This document shows, in pieces, positions 1-11,600 of a stretch of 64,000 nt of DNA; within the stretch, counting starts at the first letter, position 1; each line of letters opens with the position of its first letter. A program made the position numbers and the translations under genes. The notes beneath the pieces were generated by a model. That model saw only the letters and a program-made list of their open reading frames with translations. It made no database searches and had not been told where the DNA came from. This DNA comes from Edaphochlamys debaryana (lineage: Eukaryota > Chlorophyta > Chlorophyceae > Chlamydomonadales): NCBI GenBank assembly GCA_016858145.1, contig JAEHOE010000178.1:143918-207917 (forward strand). The letters are read 5' to 3'.

Positions 1-285
1 CACAACGCCTGAAACTCCGCCTGCGTGAGGATGGCGCGGTCAGGAGACCGGCTCCTCCGCTGGCCTCGCTGTCACGCTGGGGTCGCCGAGGTGGCTTAGG
101 GCTCCTGATCCTACTGCCGGCGAGCCGGCGGCGGCGGCAAGCCCCAGCTGGCGTCGGCGCGCTCCTGCCGGCGGCCTTTACCGAGCTGCCGGTGGGGACG
201 CGGCGCAGGATCACGCAAGTGGCTGTGGAGCGCTCCTCGCGTTACGAGTCCCCTCACACAGTGGACGATGAATCCGAAGGCAGTT

Positions 286-425
286 GCTCTGACGGGAGCG
301 ATTCTGACGGCAGTGATTCGGACGGGAGTGACGCCGACGGCGGTGGCGAGGACGGCGGTGACTCCCGACGGCGGTGGCTAGGACGGCAGTGACTCCGACG
401 GCGGTGGCGACGACGGCGGCGCTGG
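286..425 (+). repeat. GACGGxAGTGAx minisatellite coding Ser/Asp/Gly
   Basis: Degenerate 9-15 bp units (gacgggagcgattctgacgg and variants) encode DGSDSDGSDSDGSDADG in the F-box/LRR paralogue. The second half has slipped frame and reads as an Arg/Trp-rich run with a TGA at 390-392. The related gene at 13507 has no such tract, so the repeat arose or expanded in this copy. Confidence 0.75.
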
Positions 426-496
426 AGGCTTCGCCGCCTCCTGGCGGTGTCCCTGCCCGGCCTGCGGGTCCTGAAGCTCTCGGGCCTGCCCTCTAC

Positions 497-886
497 GTGG
501 AGTCCTGGCGCCGCGGGGGAAGCCTACGCAGGTGGGATTAGAGCGGCTTCCAGCTGCTAGGAGGGCGGGAGGGTTTGGGGTGGGTGGAGGGTGAGGCCCG
601 TGTCCTTGTTCCCCGCAGCAGCTCTCGCCGACCCACATGGCGACCTCAACGTTTCCCGCTCCCGGCCTCCCCCTCTTTCGTCCGACCCACACCCCCAGCC
701 CTGGCTGCCCTGGGTACGCTGGAGGAGCTGGAGCTGCCCGGCGTCCACAGCCTGACCGGCATGGAGGCGATGGCGGGCAGCCTGGAGTGCTTGTCAATCA
801 AGGGCGCTCTCTCGTTTGGGCGGCTGGTGGACGATCCGGCTCCCCTCGCCCAGCTCACGCGGCTGGAGGTGCTGCTGCTGCCCGGC
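497..886 (+). repeat. 390-bp block near-identical to 13966-14355
   Basis: The two blocks align without gaps at a constant offset of 13469 bases. I count three mismatches by eye. The block includes the intron and its flanks. Left of 497 and right of 886 the similarity falls sharply. This is the footprint expected of recent gene conversion or a partial re-duplication, not of the older paralogue divergence seen on either side. Confidence 0.85.
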
Positions 887-1139
887 TATATCGACTTCGC
901 GCACTGGGATGGTCCCCCTCCACGTGCCCGTGCTGCGTGCGGAGTGCGCTCACCCTGGCCTCACGGCCTGCCCTTTGGCGCCGCAGGTGGCGAGCGAGCT
1001 GTGGGCGGCCAGCTGCGCGGTCGATGGAGGCCCCAGCCTGCAGACGCGGGTAGAGTGGACCATGGCGGTGCGAGACCTGGTTGACAGCCTGCCGGATGCG
1101 GTCAAGTTGCCTCTGGAATATCCTTCACTGTTTGACTGA

Positions 1140-4100
1140 TGGAAGTGGCCGAAGGAGAGTCCGACTTGGCGTTCCGAAGGCCCCCACCTAGAGCAGCGTG
1201 GTCGTGCGCTGCGGGGGGCAATGCCGGCCGGCCTCGCGGGGTTTAGGTCTCAGCCCTTTTCATATATCCTTGTACTTGGCACAACAGCTTTGCCGTGTCG
1301 ACCATGAGGCAAGCGTGGAGGGTCCCTCAGGCAGGGGGAGGACGTGGCCTGTGGGTTCCTATCATTCGGGTCGGACCAGCGGGGACCCAAAGGGGATGTT
1401 GGCGTGTCATTGGAGTCAGGCTTAGCCAGTTTTGCGCCCAGGGCCAAGGTCTCCGTGATGGGCAAAGCTGGGGTGCTGCTGCATCATGCATGGACGCCGC
1501 TGTTGATGGTGTTGCTGGGTTGGTGATCCGCTACCGCGAGGCGTGGGCCACAGCAGGGGTGACAGGGCCGCAGGGGTGTGGGCCGAGGTTGTGCTGCCCG
1601 CTAGAGTTTCTGTAAGGCGCATGGGACCGATGTCGTGGCCTGGCCTGGCCGTGAGCGTAGCCCGGAGCATGACGACGGGGGATGCAGCTGATCGCGATTA
1701 GGCTGTGCGCAACGCAAGAGAGAGGAGAGGCAGGGCGACGGCCAGCACAAGTTGCAACTTGCACGCCCTGACCCAGTGCTCAAACCCCTCTACTTCGCAG
1801 AGATTGAGCTCGCCCATCAGGGTTGCTGTTGAATCCTGGCTCCCATGTGCTGCGCGGTCGCCCGCCAGTGGTGGTGCATGGGCGAGGTGTATGTAGGAAT
1901 CCAGGAGTGAAGCGGCGGCGGGTGCGGGGTCCGGCTGGGGGGTGCACGGTAGCCGGGCCGATGTGGGGGCAACGGCGGAGGCGTCCGGATGGTCCCAGGC
2001 AGCAGCGCGGGCGCGGGCGCATGAGCGGGACACGGAGGCTTATACTACCGGGAGGCGGGCCAGGGCGCTGCACGACGAGGCAGCCCTTGCAGAGACAGGC
2101 CCCCGGAAACCAAGCAAGGAGCGCAGCCCCAGGCCCCCAGCGGGGCAGGAAACGGCACTGCAAGGCTGGACGGAGGGCGCAGGGCTCCTAATGAGCCGTG
2201 GGACGGGCGAATCCACTGGGAGCAGCGACACACGACAAACCTCAGGGGCAGGGGTGCAAGGAGGGTGCAGGCATGAGACGCGTGGCGGGCGTGGGGGGCA
2301 CAGAGCGCGCGAGGGGCACAGGGAGCTCGGGTGGGTTGCGGGATTGGGGGCACAGGGCGAGGGGCGCAGGGGGCGTGGGGGGGAGGGGGGCTGAAGGGGC
2401 CCCGAGAGCGCGACGGGCAAAAGCAGGCTTTGCGTGGGCCCCGGGGTGGGTGGGTGGCGTGGGGGGTGGGGGGAGGCTGAGGGGCGCGGGTCGCGGGGGC
2501 TGGGGGGTGGGGCGCGGCGGGCGAGCGGGCAGGGGGGCAAGGGGGCGAGGGTGGTTCACAAGCCGGTGGGCCTTTAGGGTTTAGGGTTGATAGGAAGTTA
2601 GGAACATGCCAGATCACGATTCGGGGGGTCGGAGGGGAGGCGCTGTGGTTGCGGTGGGGGAGGGTGAGGGTTGCCGGGCAAGGGCCGAGGGGGGTTGATT
2701 GACCAGACACCAGAGGGTGCTGACTCTAGCTACTCAGGGCGCGCGGAGGGGCACAGGGGGCGCATGCCGGGAGGGTGAGGGGTGTGGCCGGGCGCAGGGG
2801 AGGTGAGGGATGCGGGGTGGGGCGCGGGGCTTGACGCTTCCGCTCTTCTCTGTCGATAGGGCTTTCTGGCAGGGGCCCGCGCTGTGCCAACATGTCGGCC
2901 AGCAAGCCACGAGTGCAAGGTGCCTGCCTGCGTGTCCGCCAGCATGCTAGGGGCCCGAGCTGCGTGTCGGCCAGGCACCCTGTCCGCTATGGACTATGCG
3001 GACTTGCTTCCCGTGCGCCTCGGGCGAGGGGGGAAGGGGGGAAGGGGAGACCGAGCACGTTGGCGGTGTCCGGAGCCGCGTGCCCGACTGCCCGTAGCCC
3101 GGTCTGATACCACTATGACTGCGCGAGCCAGCCGCGGTCGCCCGAGGTCGCGTCGCTGCCACGCGGGCGGAGCATGGTTGCGTCCTGACTTGTGGTGCCC
3201 AAGTTGCCATGCAACGCCTTGCCTACGTATCAGTGATCTGGTACTTGATGTGCTGGGGCTGGTGTCAGGTCGCGCGACGTGCCTCAGTTTCAATCGCGAG
3301 CCGCTCGGTGCCCAGCCGCAGCGCTGCGCCCCGGCTTGTTCTCCTCGCTCTCTTCTATGTGTATTGTGTCGCTCTGAAGGGCTGTCACGGCCCGACGACT
3401 TTGTCGCAATTCGGTCGCTTTTGCGCTCGAGCCCCACGCGCTTCCCCAGCTTACTGCTTGTCTACCGGTCGCGAGGTTTTTCATGTGCTGCTCTGCGGTG
3501 CTGGTCGCGAGGACTCTGCCGACGTGGCGTGCACGGGCTTATTTTTAACTCGTACCAGGGGTGGGTATTCGGGCCGATCCGTAAGGCTCTGTCCCATCGT
3601 GGATGGGCGAGCCAACCCATGCCCCCTGCATGACGTATGGCACGTATCTCCAATCGAGCGCCACTGTATCACCCGCTGACGTGCTGCGCACATACACCCG
3701 CCGCTGCTGCCCGACTCACGCTTCCACAGTCAACACAAGCGTACGCCGGTTGGACTGGGCGGATGGGCGGGATGGGTTCGGGCTTCTGGGCTTTCGCGTC
3801 TCTCAGGCTCCTTGCTCCGGGTTGGGCGGGTTCGGGCTTCGGGGAGACTTCGCCCTGTTTCCCTGGTTTAAACGAGCAGCCCTGAACAAACTAGTACTCA
3901 CGGTTCATAGGAGACGCTTGCAAACTCCAGGGCTCGCCTGCCATGCCAAAGACGGGGTGAGGGCCATAGGGGTGAGGCGTGGGGGTGAGGGCTGGGGTGG
4001 GCCCATTCGAGATCCTTTATGACACATGGTGTGTAGTGACACCATTGTCGTGACCTGGCACCTGCATGGCGTGTCTGTTCAACGGGGTTCGGCCCCTGCC

Positions 4101-4283
4101 GTAGGGACCTCCATTCACCCCATCTTGCCCCCGACGCCGTGCCCCCCATGCCCCCAGGCACGACATGTCCCCATCCACATTCAGCGCACCCCCCTCCCGC
4201 AAACCCAACCCACACTAGAACTTGACACAGGAGACGCTTGCATAGGCAAGTCAAGGCTCGCCTGCGGTGCAGAAGTTGACATA
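1140..4283. other. No gene recognised; G-rich and low-complexity DNA
   Basis: No exon chain with consistent splice phase was found. Around 2270-2560 the plus strand is strongly G-rich (runs of 4-6 G). The long open frames on the opposite strand there are Pro-rich composition artefacts. Around 3200-3900 the GC content drops somewhat and open frames exist, but none resembles a known family. An imperfect repeat (ggagacgcttgca ... ggctcgcctgc) occurs near 3910 and again near 4232. Confidence 0.5.
2573..2586 (+). repeat. Two interstitial TTTAGGG units
   Basis: Two perfect head-to-tail TTTAGGG heptamers (plant-type telomere unit) sit at the edge of the G-rich tract. This is too short to be a telomere. 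It could be a relic or chance in G-rich DNA. Confidence 0.6.
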
Positions 4284-4572
4284 CATGGATGTCGGCAGCA
4301 TGGACCCTCGTGACGTGACGTGACGTGACACGCTTTGACCTTGAGGGGCCGATTGTGACTGCGCTCGGCCAGCTCAGTCGCCTGAGGACGCTGGAGCTCC
4401 ACGACTCTGGGTCCAGGTCCCTGGCGGGCCATACTATCCAGGCCCTCATCGCTCTTCTGCCTCGTTCTCGGCCTTAACGACAGCCCATGTCCCAACGGCG
4501 CCTACGGGCTGCGCCATGGACGCCTGACGTCATTCGAATGCGCAGACATGGATGTCGGCAGCATGGACCCTC
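4284..4572. repeat. 26-bp direct repeat flanking an LRR-like relic
   Basis: The same 26 bases (beginning catggatgtcggcagcatgg) occur at 4284-4309 and 4547-4572. Between them are four TGACG units (about 4310-4330) and a short open stretch reading LGQLSRLRTLELHDSGS, similar to a leucine-rich repeat. The pair could be target-site-like duplications or a local duplication. No element is recognisable between them. Confidence 0.6.
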
Positions 4573-4834
4573 TAAGTGCTTCTAAGCCTGCTCTATTAAT
4601 CCTTCTATTTCTTAGTGAAACAGCACTGCAAAGAATGTCCGTGTCCAACCCCACCCCTCCCCACCGTGGCCACCGTGGGTGTGAGCACTTGCCCCGAGGT
4701 GACGGGTGGCATGACGGAGGGCCTGCAACGGTGTTGGTGTCTTGAGTTTGCCTGACCCAGCCATGTGCATGGCAAACTCCACGAGGCAACCACCCGAAGC
4801 CCGCTCCCGCGCCCCGCCCCTGTCCTGCCCCCAG

Positions 4835-7800
4835 GCACTACTGGTACACCCGGCAAGGGCCCAACGGCAAGACGGTCATTCAGGTGCGGCCTAGGGACAC
4901 GGCCGGCCGTTGCGCCCTGGGACGCAGAATCAACGGATAGCTATCGTCGCGCCTCGGCACAGCGCGGCGCCTTGTGGAATCCCTTCTTCATGCGCCGCCT
5001 GAGCCGCCGCCCGCGCCGCCGCCTGGCCTGCCGCCCGCGCCGCCGCCTGGCCTGCCGCCCGCGCCGCCGCCTGAGCCGCCGCCCGGCCCGCCGCCCGCAC
5101 CGCCACCCCCTGATACCTCACTGCGAACCGTCGTGAAGGCCAAGACCCTGGGGGTAACAGTCGCCAACACCGCCGCCCTGTGCAAGCCGGCCATCGCCCT
5201 GGATGGAGTCTACTCGGCTCTAACCAAGCTGGTGTCCCTGAATTTTTCAGCCTTTGGGAGAGCGTCGACGGCCTCTGGCTACGCAATCTCCAAGGTCCTG
5301 TACCACCTGGAATTCGCTTTCCTCCCCCCGCCCGAGCTGCAGCGACTCTGCAGCACGGTCGCAGCCATGGTGGACCGCAGCATGACGCCGGCGGCACACG
5401 CCAGTAACCCACACGCTCGCCTACCGGGGATAGGCTACAAGGCGATGTGCGTCCCCCCGGAGGACGGAGGGCTCGGCCTCCTCCCGGTGGTAGAACACGT
5501 ACGGGCCCGACAAGCGGTGCTGGCGACACGCTGCGTGCTGGGCAGCTGCCCGAACCTCCTCCGCTTCAGGCCAGTGTGGCCGACGGTCGCAATGGAGCTC
5601 CTCCGACGAACGCACCCGGCCGTACACCCCCTCTGCCTCTTCACAGCCCAGCGGGCAGGCCCCAACGCCGCCACCAAGGTGCTGGGGACCACGGCAAACA
5701 GCCCCTGCCCGACGCTGAACATGATAACGGGGGCACTCCTTCATCTCCCCCGGGTTGAGTTGATCAAGAGCCCCGCGGTGGGGCCGTGGGTACACAGCGC
5801 GCCAGTATGGGGAAATCCGGCCCTCAGACCCGCAGCAGCGGGCCGTGGGGGGCTGGAAAGCATGTATGCGGACCTGATGGGTATCAATGAATTGAGGACT
5901 GTTGGCCAACTAGTAAGAGCCTATAGGGCAGGGGCGGGAGCAAGGGCGGGGCTCAGTGGAGCCCAGGGGGGCAGGCTGCCACCGATGGCTAGGAGCGAGT
6001 GCTCAAGGAAGGTGAAAGAGAACATCGTAGTTGGTCTGTGGGGACGAGGGGGGTATGAGTCTCTACCCGCAGCGCTACGCAATGGCCCTGCGCTCCTAGG
6101 GAGGATCGATAGCTTGATGGGCCATATTCCCGTACCGTGGGTGCAAGCAGCAACGGAGGTGGAAGAGAACCCGGACTTGGCCTGCCCAGAGGAGGAGGCA
6201 TGGAAAGAACTCTTGGGATGCATAGGTTGGCGGATCGGACAGACGCTTGTGTCAGCGGCTAGGCTGTCGGTGAGCTTGGCCACGGCCCTGCAGATGGAGC
6301 CCGCTTTTGAGTATGTGAAAGGCAAGCATTTGAATTTTGTGGCAGAGGCGCTGAGTGGTGGGGTAGGGGACGAGTCAGACCTGTTGGACCTACAAGCCAC
6401 CTTGCGCAGGCTGTGGGCCCTGCGCTGGGAGAACGTGTGGAAGGAAGCTTTCTGGCGCTTGGCGCTCAACGGCTTTACTGGCTTTTCGGCACATGAAGGA
6501 ACGGCCACGTGCCCATGTGAGATTGCGATGCACGGAGGGGACAGATTGCACCACTTTTGGAAATGCTACTTGGCTGAGGGCCTGGTTGATGAGATGTGCG
6601 CGTGTCTAGGGGGCGAGCAGGGCATGCCATGGACCTGGCCACTTCGCCGGTTCAATCTTTGGCTGGCTCGACCAACGGAGGGAGTTGACCAGAGAGTGTG
6701 GGATGTGGTGTGTCTTGCAGCCACGACAGCCATGGAGAAGGGACGCCGATATCTATACGCGACAAGGGAGAATGGGAATCGCCTCGGGGTGCTGAACCGT
6801 GGACGTGTGTTCGTGTCAGCTGAGTTTTGGGGAGCGCTTCACTCTTTTGCTGCGCTCAGGCCACCAAGTGGCTGGGAGACAATACCGGCGGACCACCCTT
6901 TCCTGCGAGTCTCAGGTGGCAGATTGACTGTGCAGGAGCCCCCAGGCGTCCTGGCCTTGATTGACGATGATTAAAGGCACAGCGGAATTAGTGGAATAGT
7001 ACTGAGGGGGGCTCTACGGGCCCGACCCTAGCAACGTGGTGTGACGACCGAAAGTCAGTCACGTTGCGTGGGTGTCGGTGTGCAGGTGGCACACCCAGTA
7101 GGTGGCGCTCTCGCTCAACCCCTCCCCTTCTGGAGGCGGTTCCTGCTGTAACCATCGCATCCTTCATGCGGTTGCATCCTTCGCCCACGGACGAATCGTC
7201 CCGCCGCACCCGAAGCCCGTCACGTTGACCCCCCGCTCACCACCCCTCTGCCCCCAGGTCAACACGTACCCCTTCCTCACGGTCCGCCGCACCCCCGACT
7301 GGGGCTTCACCATGGAGAACGCGGCCGTGCGGCTGACCGTGTGAGGGGGGCGCTGGGTGGGGGCGCTGGCGTGGGGGTTACACGTTATGGGTGGACGGGG
7401 CCCTTGGGCTTCGGGGCGCAAAAGGCAGAAGGGCGCCTGCAAGGCACGGGACTGGCCAGCAGGATGCATCGGCTTAGGCCAGCTGCGCGCTCCCACTTTG
7501 TCAGCACAGTGTGCCACGCTTGCTTGCCACCTTGGAAGCACCTACCGGTAACTCCCGCACGCCGCTCCTCCCGGCAGCGACGCCGAGGCTGGGCCCAACC
7601 CCGGACTGCCGCCCGACCACCCCGCTGCCAAGGAGACCCTGACGGTGGCGCAGGCAAGGGCAAGGGCACGGGAAGGGAGGGGAAGGGAGGCGTCGCTTTG
7701 GCCGAGGAGCAAGGGCGTATCACGCAGCAGGTTTGCATATATAGGTTAGAGCAGAGCGTGTCCGGTGCCCCCTGGCCCGATGCCAAGCGCTATGCCCGAT

Positions 7801-8045
7801 GCCTCTACCCGACTGCCCTGCTCCCTGGCCCCTGTAACGTGCCCCCATGCCCGCTCTCGGACCCCCCTCCCTCCCAGATCGAGGCCCGCTTCAACGACCT
7901 CCTGGCGCTGCACGGCGCAGGGTATGAGGACACCGACACAGAGGACGAAGAGGAGGAGGAGGAGGACGGTGACGACGAGGGGATACCTATGGTTGTGGAG
8001 GGCGAGGACAGTGAGGAGGAGGCGGAGGTGCAGGTGAAGGGTTAG
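4835..8045 (+). CDS. 3' end of an unidentified gene, interrupted by a LINE
   Basis: Three short exons fit together in phase: 4835-4883 (HYWYTRQGPNGKTVIQ, after a cccccag acceptor), 7258-7338 (VNTYPFLTVRRTPDWGF then MENAAVRLT) and 7878-8045 (IEARFNDLLALHGAG, then a run of about 30 mostly Glu/Asp residues, stop TAG). If the donor at 7339 is not used, the protein stops at a TGA at 7342-7344. I do not recognise the family. The acidic C-terminus suggests a soluble, perhaps chromatin- or RNA-associated protein, but that is a guess. The 2.4-kb intron between the first two exons contains a 5'-truncated LINE. Upstream exons were not found; an LRR-like piece at about 4335-4475 may or may not belong. 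Confidence 0.4.
4974..6974 (+). mobile_element. 5'-truncated LINE (non-LTR retrotransposon), C-terminal part of the reverse transcriptase ORF
   Basis: One open frame of 666 codons, with no start needed because it is truncated. Its first ~50 codons are a Pro-rich repeat (4990-5110) that may mark the junction. From about 5125 it reads as the region downstream of the RT palm: KTLGVTV, then a thumb-like stretch (FGRASTASGYAISKVLYHLE), then PPEDGGLGLLPV, the GGLG block typical of LINE and group II-like RTs before the C-terminal domain. Near the end CPC...HHFWKC forms a CCHC-type zinc-binding knuckle, as in zf-RVT domains. The endonuclease and the RT catalytic motifs are missing, so the copy is dead on arrival. 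It lies in the same direction as the host gene, inside its intron. No poly(A) tail or clear target-site duplication is visible. Confidence 0.8.
4990..5110 (+). repeat. CCGCCGCCxG repeat coding PPPxPPPAPPPGLPP
   Basis: Tandem copies of a ~27-bp GC-only unit (ccgcccgcgccgccgcctgg and variants). It is open in several frames, which explains the long shadow ORFs on both strands. It sits at the apparent 5' end of the truncated LINE. Confidence 0.8.
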
Positions 8046-8492
8046 GTGGGGGAGGCGAAAGTGGAGGACGACGGGAAGAGCGAGAGAGGCGTCGTCGGGG
8101 GATGAAGCGGCGGAGTTAGGAGTGGGGGTTACCGGTATCGGGGGCGGGCAACGGGGCTGGGACTCCGAGGAGGAGGTGCAAAAGCGGGGCTGCTGCAGGG
8201 TCATTGCAAGGCCGAGGGACAGGAGTCCTACCGTCGGGCCGGGGGCCCAGGCCGAGGAGCTGCAACGGGCGCCAGCCATCGTGGGCCGCCAGCCCAGGCG
8301 CTTGGGTTGAACTACCTTGACGGGCCTTGACGGCGAGTGCACTGACTGTCAATTACCCATGCTTCGGATTCTTGTGCTTGCGCAACGCGCGCTTCGAGAC
8401 GTATTCTGTCCGGACTCGCGGGCCCAACGACTGAGTGGGCCCAGGTTACTTTGCCGTCGTTCTCGCTGTCTGGCTGTGTGTTCTTCGTTACT

Positions 8493-8498
8493 TATATA
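8493..8498 (+). promoter_or_regulatory. TATA-like box upstream of the GRDP-like gene
   Basis: A tatata core inside an unusually AT-rich stretch (ttacttatatacaaagtaag), about 140 bases upstream of the chosen ATG at 8634. Position and composition fit a core promoter; there is no direct evidence of transcription start. Confidence 0.4.
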
Positions 8499-8613
8499 CA
8501 AAGTAAGAGCGAGCTGGTACGCGTGTCGTTCTTGCGTTGCTAGCACTGGTTCGTTCTCTCGACGCTGTCAAGTTTCTCTCCGTTAGCAACCCTGCCGCGC
8601 ATAGCTCCAGTCC

Positions 8614-8637
8614 ATGACGAACTGCCCGCATCGATGA
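8614..8637 (+). CDS. Upstream ORF overlapping the GRDP-like start codon
   Basis: A 7-codon frame, MTNCPHR, ends in a TGA that shares bases with the main ATG (ATGA at 8634-8637). This start-stop overlap could allow termination-reinitiation or dampen translation of the main frame. It is small enough to be chance. Confidence 0.35.
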   Translation: MTNCPHR

Positions 8638-11600
8638 GCTACAAGGCCGTCTCGACTGGGTTCGGGCCAGCGAGCCAGAAGTTGGCAGGCATGGCTGAGC
8701 CCGCGAAGGCTTGCTGGGCCCAGGGCGTGGATGACGTGCTACACAGTGGCAGCCAGAAGGCCGTGGAGTGTGCCGCGAGCCTCCTGCGACTGCTCCACGC
8801 GGCCGACACGTTTCCCCGAGGTGAGCTTCGCGCACACGTTGATGTCCCCCGCCCTGGCCCGCCCTTTCCGCTTGAAGGCCCAGGCTAAATCCAACTCTTC
8901 TGCCCCTGTCCCAGGCGGCCTGTACCGGGGCTACTACGCACAAGCTGCCGCGCTGCGCTACGAGCAGCACTGGGTGCGGGTGCTTGCCACACAAAACGCA
9001 ACGGCACTGCCGCCCATGGACGTGGCGTGGGCATGGTGAAGGGGATGGAAGGCCAAAGCGGCTGCGGAAAGCCGATGACGGCTGTACAGAGGAAGAGGGG
9101 AGCTTCGGGCCCTTGGGCCCAAGGGAAACAGTCCTGCTGTGTGCGATGTGCCTTGCTCGCGTTGGCCGCCCGTGCCCACACCCTGTCCGGCCCCGGTCCC
9201 CGCCCTATCCGCAGGTGGGTTCACCGCCAGTCCCCGGCCGCCTACCAGGCGCAGCTGAGGCAGGCGGGCTTGGCGCAGGTGCACCCCTCGAGCGCCCGCC
9301 AGGTGGGCCGGGGCGGCCTCGTGCTCATGCGTGTGCCCTCCTGGGCCCCACTACCTTCGATCGTTCCCCGCCACGAACTGCACCCGCACACCTGTCCAAG
9401 TGCCTAGTCATCTTCCTGCCCCCTGTCCCCTCAGGCCTTTGGCTTCAGCGCCTCCAACGCCCAGCGCTACGTATGGCGCGGGGCCGCGGGCCGCCACCCG
9501 CAGTGGCCCCCGCCGGCCCCCGGGTCCACCTACGACCTGGTGGGGGAGACCCTGGCGGCGGCGCCCGTGTTCGCCAAAGAGCTGGTGAGCGGGGGCGGGG
9601 AAGCGGGCTCGCGGGTGGAACTGCACTGGCGTTGTTGTGGAGGCTGGTCTCATGTTTGGTGGCAGCTCCCACCCGCGGTGCCCACCGCGGCCCCCCACGG
9701 TACCGGTACCCCCCCTTCCCCGCCCGTGCCCAGGCCGGCTGCATGTCCAAGTTCGCCTGGCAGCTGCGCACCTGGCTGCGGCCGCACTTCCTGGACGAGG
9801 CCTTCCTGAAGCGGGCGGCCAGCAGGTAGGGACGGGGTCAAGTGGTGAGAAGGAGGGCCTAGGCTGGTAGCAGCAAGCGAAGACACTGCTTGCAAGCCCC
9901 GAGGACCCCTGCGGTGATCGAGGAGTCATTTCCTTAGGGCCCAGGCTGCAAGGCTCGAGTGCGGGGGCCAAGGCAGTGACCGAAGACTGCCTCTCTGACG
10001 TCCCCACCCCTCCCAGGTACGTCCGCTACCTGCGGCTCCAGGCCGAGGACCCCTCCGCCCCCCTGGTCCCCGCCGCCGACATCGCCCTGCTCTGGCACAC
10101 GCACCTGGGACTGTCAGAGCGCTACGCAGCCGCCTGCGCCGCCCTGATGGGGCCGGGCGCGGAGCCGCTGCGCCCCGCCTACGTGGACCTGGGCGGCGGC
10201 CTGGACGCGGCGTACTGCCGTACGGCCGAGCTGTACGAGGCGCGATACGGTGCGTGCGGCAGGCGGTACGGCTTGGTGCAGTGTTCCCCAGAGGCCCCGT
10301 CCCTGCGTGCTCACCATTCACCTACTTGTCGTGACATGACCTCTCCCAGGCGAGCCGTACGACTCTGACGCCACCGGCTGGGTGCCCCGCACCACGCAGT
10401 ACGTGCTGGCGACGGCCCGTTGCCCCCTGGCCCTGTGCCGTTCGGTGCTGGACCTCAACCCGCAGGTGGGTGGGCGGGTGGAGGCGGCCCTGGTCTGCGC
10501 CCGTTGGCATAGGAGCCCACCTCTATGGTAATGTACCTGTCCGTCTGCCATGTCGTACATGCCAAATAACTGCCAACCGTCCGTCCGCCCTTCCGTCTGA
10601 CCGTAGGCCAGCCGCCAGCAGTCCGCCATCGATCGCGTGGAGCGGGCGGTGAAAGTGGATTTCACGGGCGGCGCGACGTCGGTGAGGGAGGAGCGATGCG
10701 GGCTTCGGTGCGGGTGGATATGGCGCAGCAGGGGCGCGGTCTGGGGCGCTGCGTGGCACCCATGCAAGGCTGATTGAGGGGCAGGTCGAGCCCAGTCTTT
10801 GCAGCCCAGACCTAGCCCATCCGGCATTTGAACAAGCACCGCTCTGCCCGCTGCGCCCTTGCTTACCTCCCAGGTCGCCCGCGCCGGCGCCCACCTGCTC
10901 TACCTCGCCTGGCTGGCGGGGCGGCGCGCGGGGGAGGAGGTGGCGGGCCGCTGCTGCTGCCTGCGGCTGCCGCTGCCGGGGAGGGAGGCGCGGCTGAGGG
11001 ACCGCACGCTTGGGTGGGTGGGGCGGGGGCGCCGAGTGGGCAGGACCCCGGAATAGCGGCCGCAAGTCAAACCTCAGGGCAGGTGCTTGACTGAGCCCAC
11101 CTTCGTGGTCAGCCTGGCCCCCGCTCACTTCTTCCTTCCTTGCCGTCTGTGTGTGTGTGCCCGCAGGCACGCTGCTGCTGCCATCATCAACACTTCCTTC
11201 TTCATCGACCTGCCCGCAGACGACACGGTGCGAGGGACGAGAAGAGGAGAAGGAGAGGAAGATCTGGATCGATGTTTGTGTTTGGCCGGTGCAAGGCATG
11301 TGTCGTACGTATCGTGGCAAGAGCAGCACTCGCCAACATACGGTACGCGCCTGCCCGTGCCTGCTTCCCTCGCCCCTCAGCACCCGTACCTCCAGGCCAT
11401 CGCCCTGCGGCCCTCCCCCGCCAAGAGCAAGGGGGCGGAGGACGACTCAGCCTCCAGCGCGGACGGCAGCACGGAGGCGAGCGCGGAGGGGCACACGGCA
11501 GCGGCAGCGGCGGAGCAGGAGGCCCCCGCGGCCATGGTCGCTCCCCCCGGCTTCTCCCCCTCTGACCCCGAGGCCTACCTCTGCGGCCAGAGCCACTGCC

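Larger units (their letters stand above)
1..1139 (+). pseudogene. F-box/LRR-like paralogue, left-truncated by the window and broken
   Basis: Reading from base 3, the frame matches the middle of the F-box/LRR-like gene at 13507: shared LREDGAV, PLASLSRWG, PAGV.AL.PAAF and RRRIT. The F-box half lies left of the window. An Asp/Ser/Gly minisatellite then carries an in-frame TGA at 390-392. After it the same frame resumes as a leucine-rich repeat (SLPGLRVLKLSGLP) up to a GT donor at 532. An acceptor ending at 698 restores an LRR in phase (ALAALGTLEELELPG). A last exon, 987-1139, reads VASELWAASC... and ends in TGA; the donor that should feed it is not clear. The family usually gives SCF-type substrate adaptors. 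Here the stop argues for a pseudogene, unless the repeat tract is mis-sequenced. Confidence 0.55.

Noticed and set aside
2040..2710. Long Pro-rich open frames on the minus strand
   Set aside because: Composition artefact of G-rich plus-strand DNA; overlapping frames are all open and all Pro/Ser/Ala-rich.
2884..3679. 249- and 156-codon open frames on the plus strand
   Set aside because: No recognisable motifs, Arg/Ser/Cys-rich, two frames open over the same bases, no splice-consistent partner.
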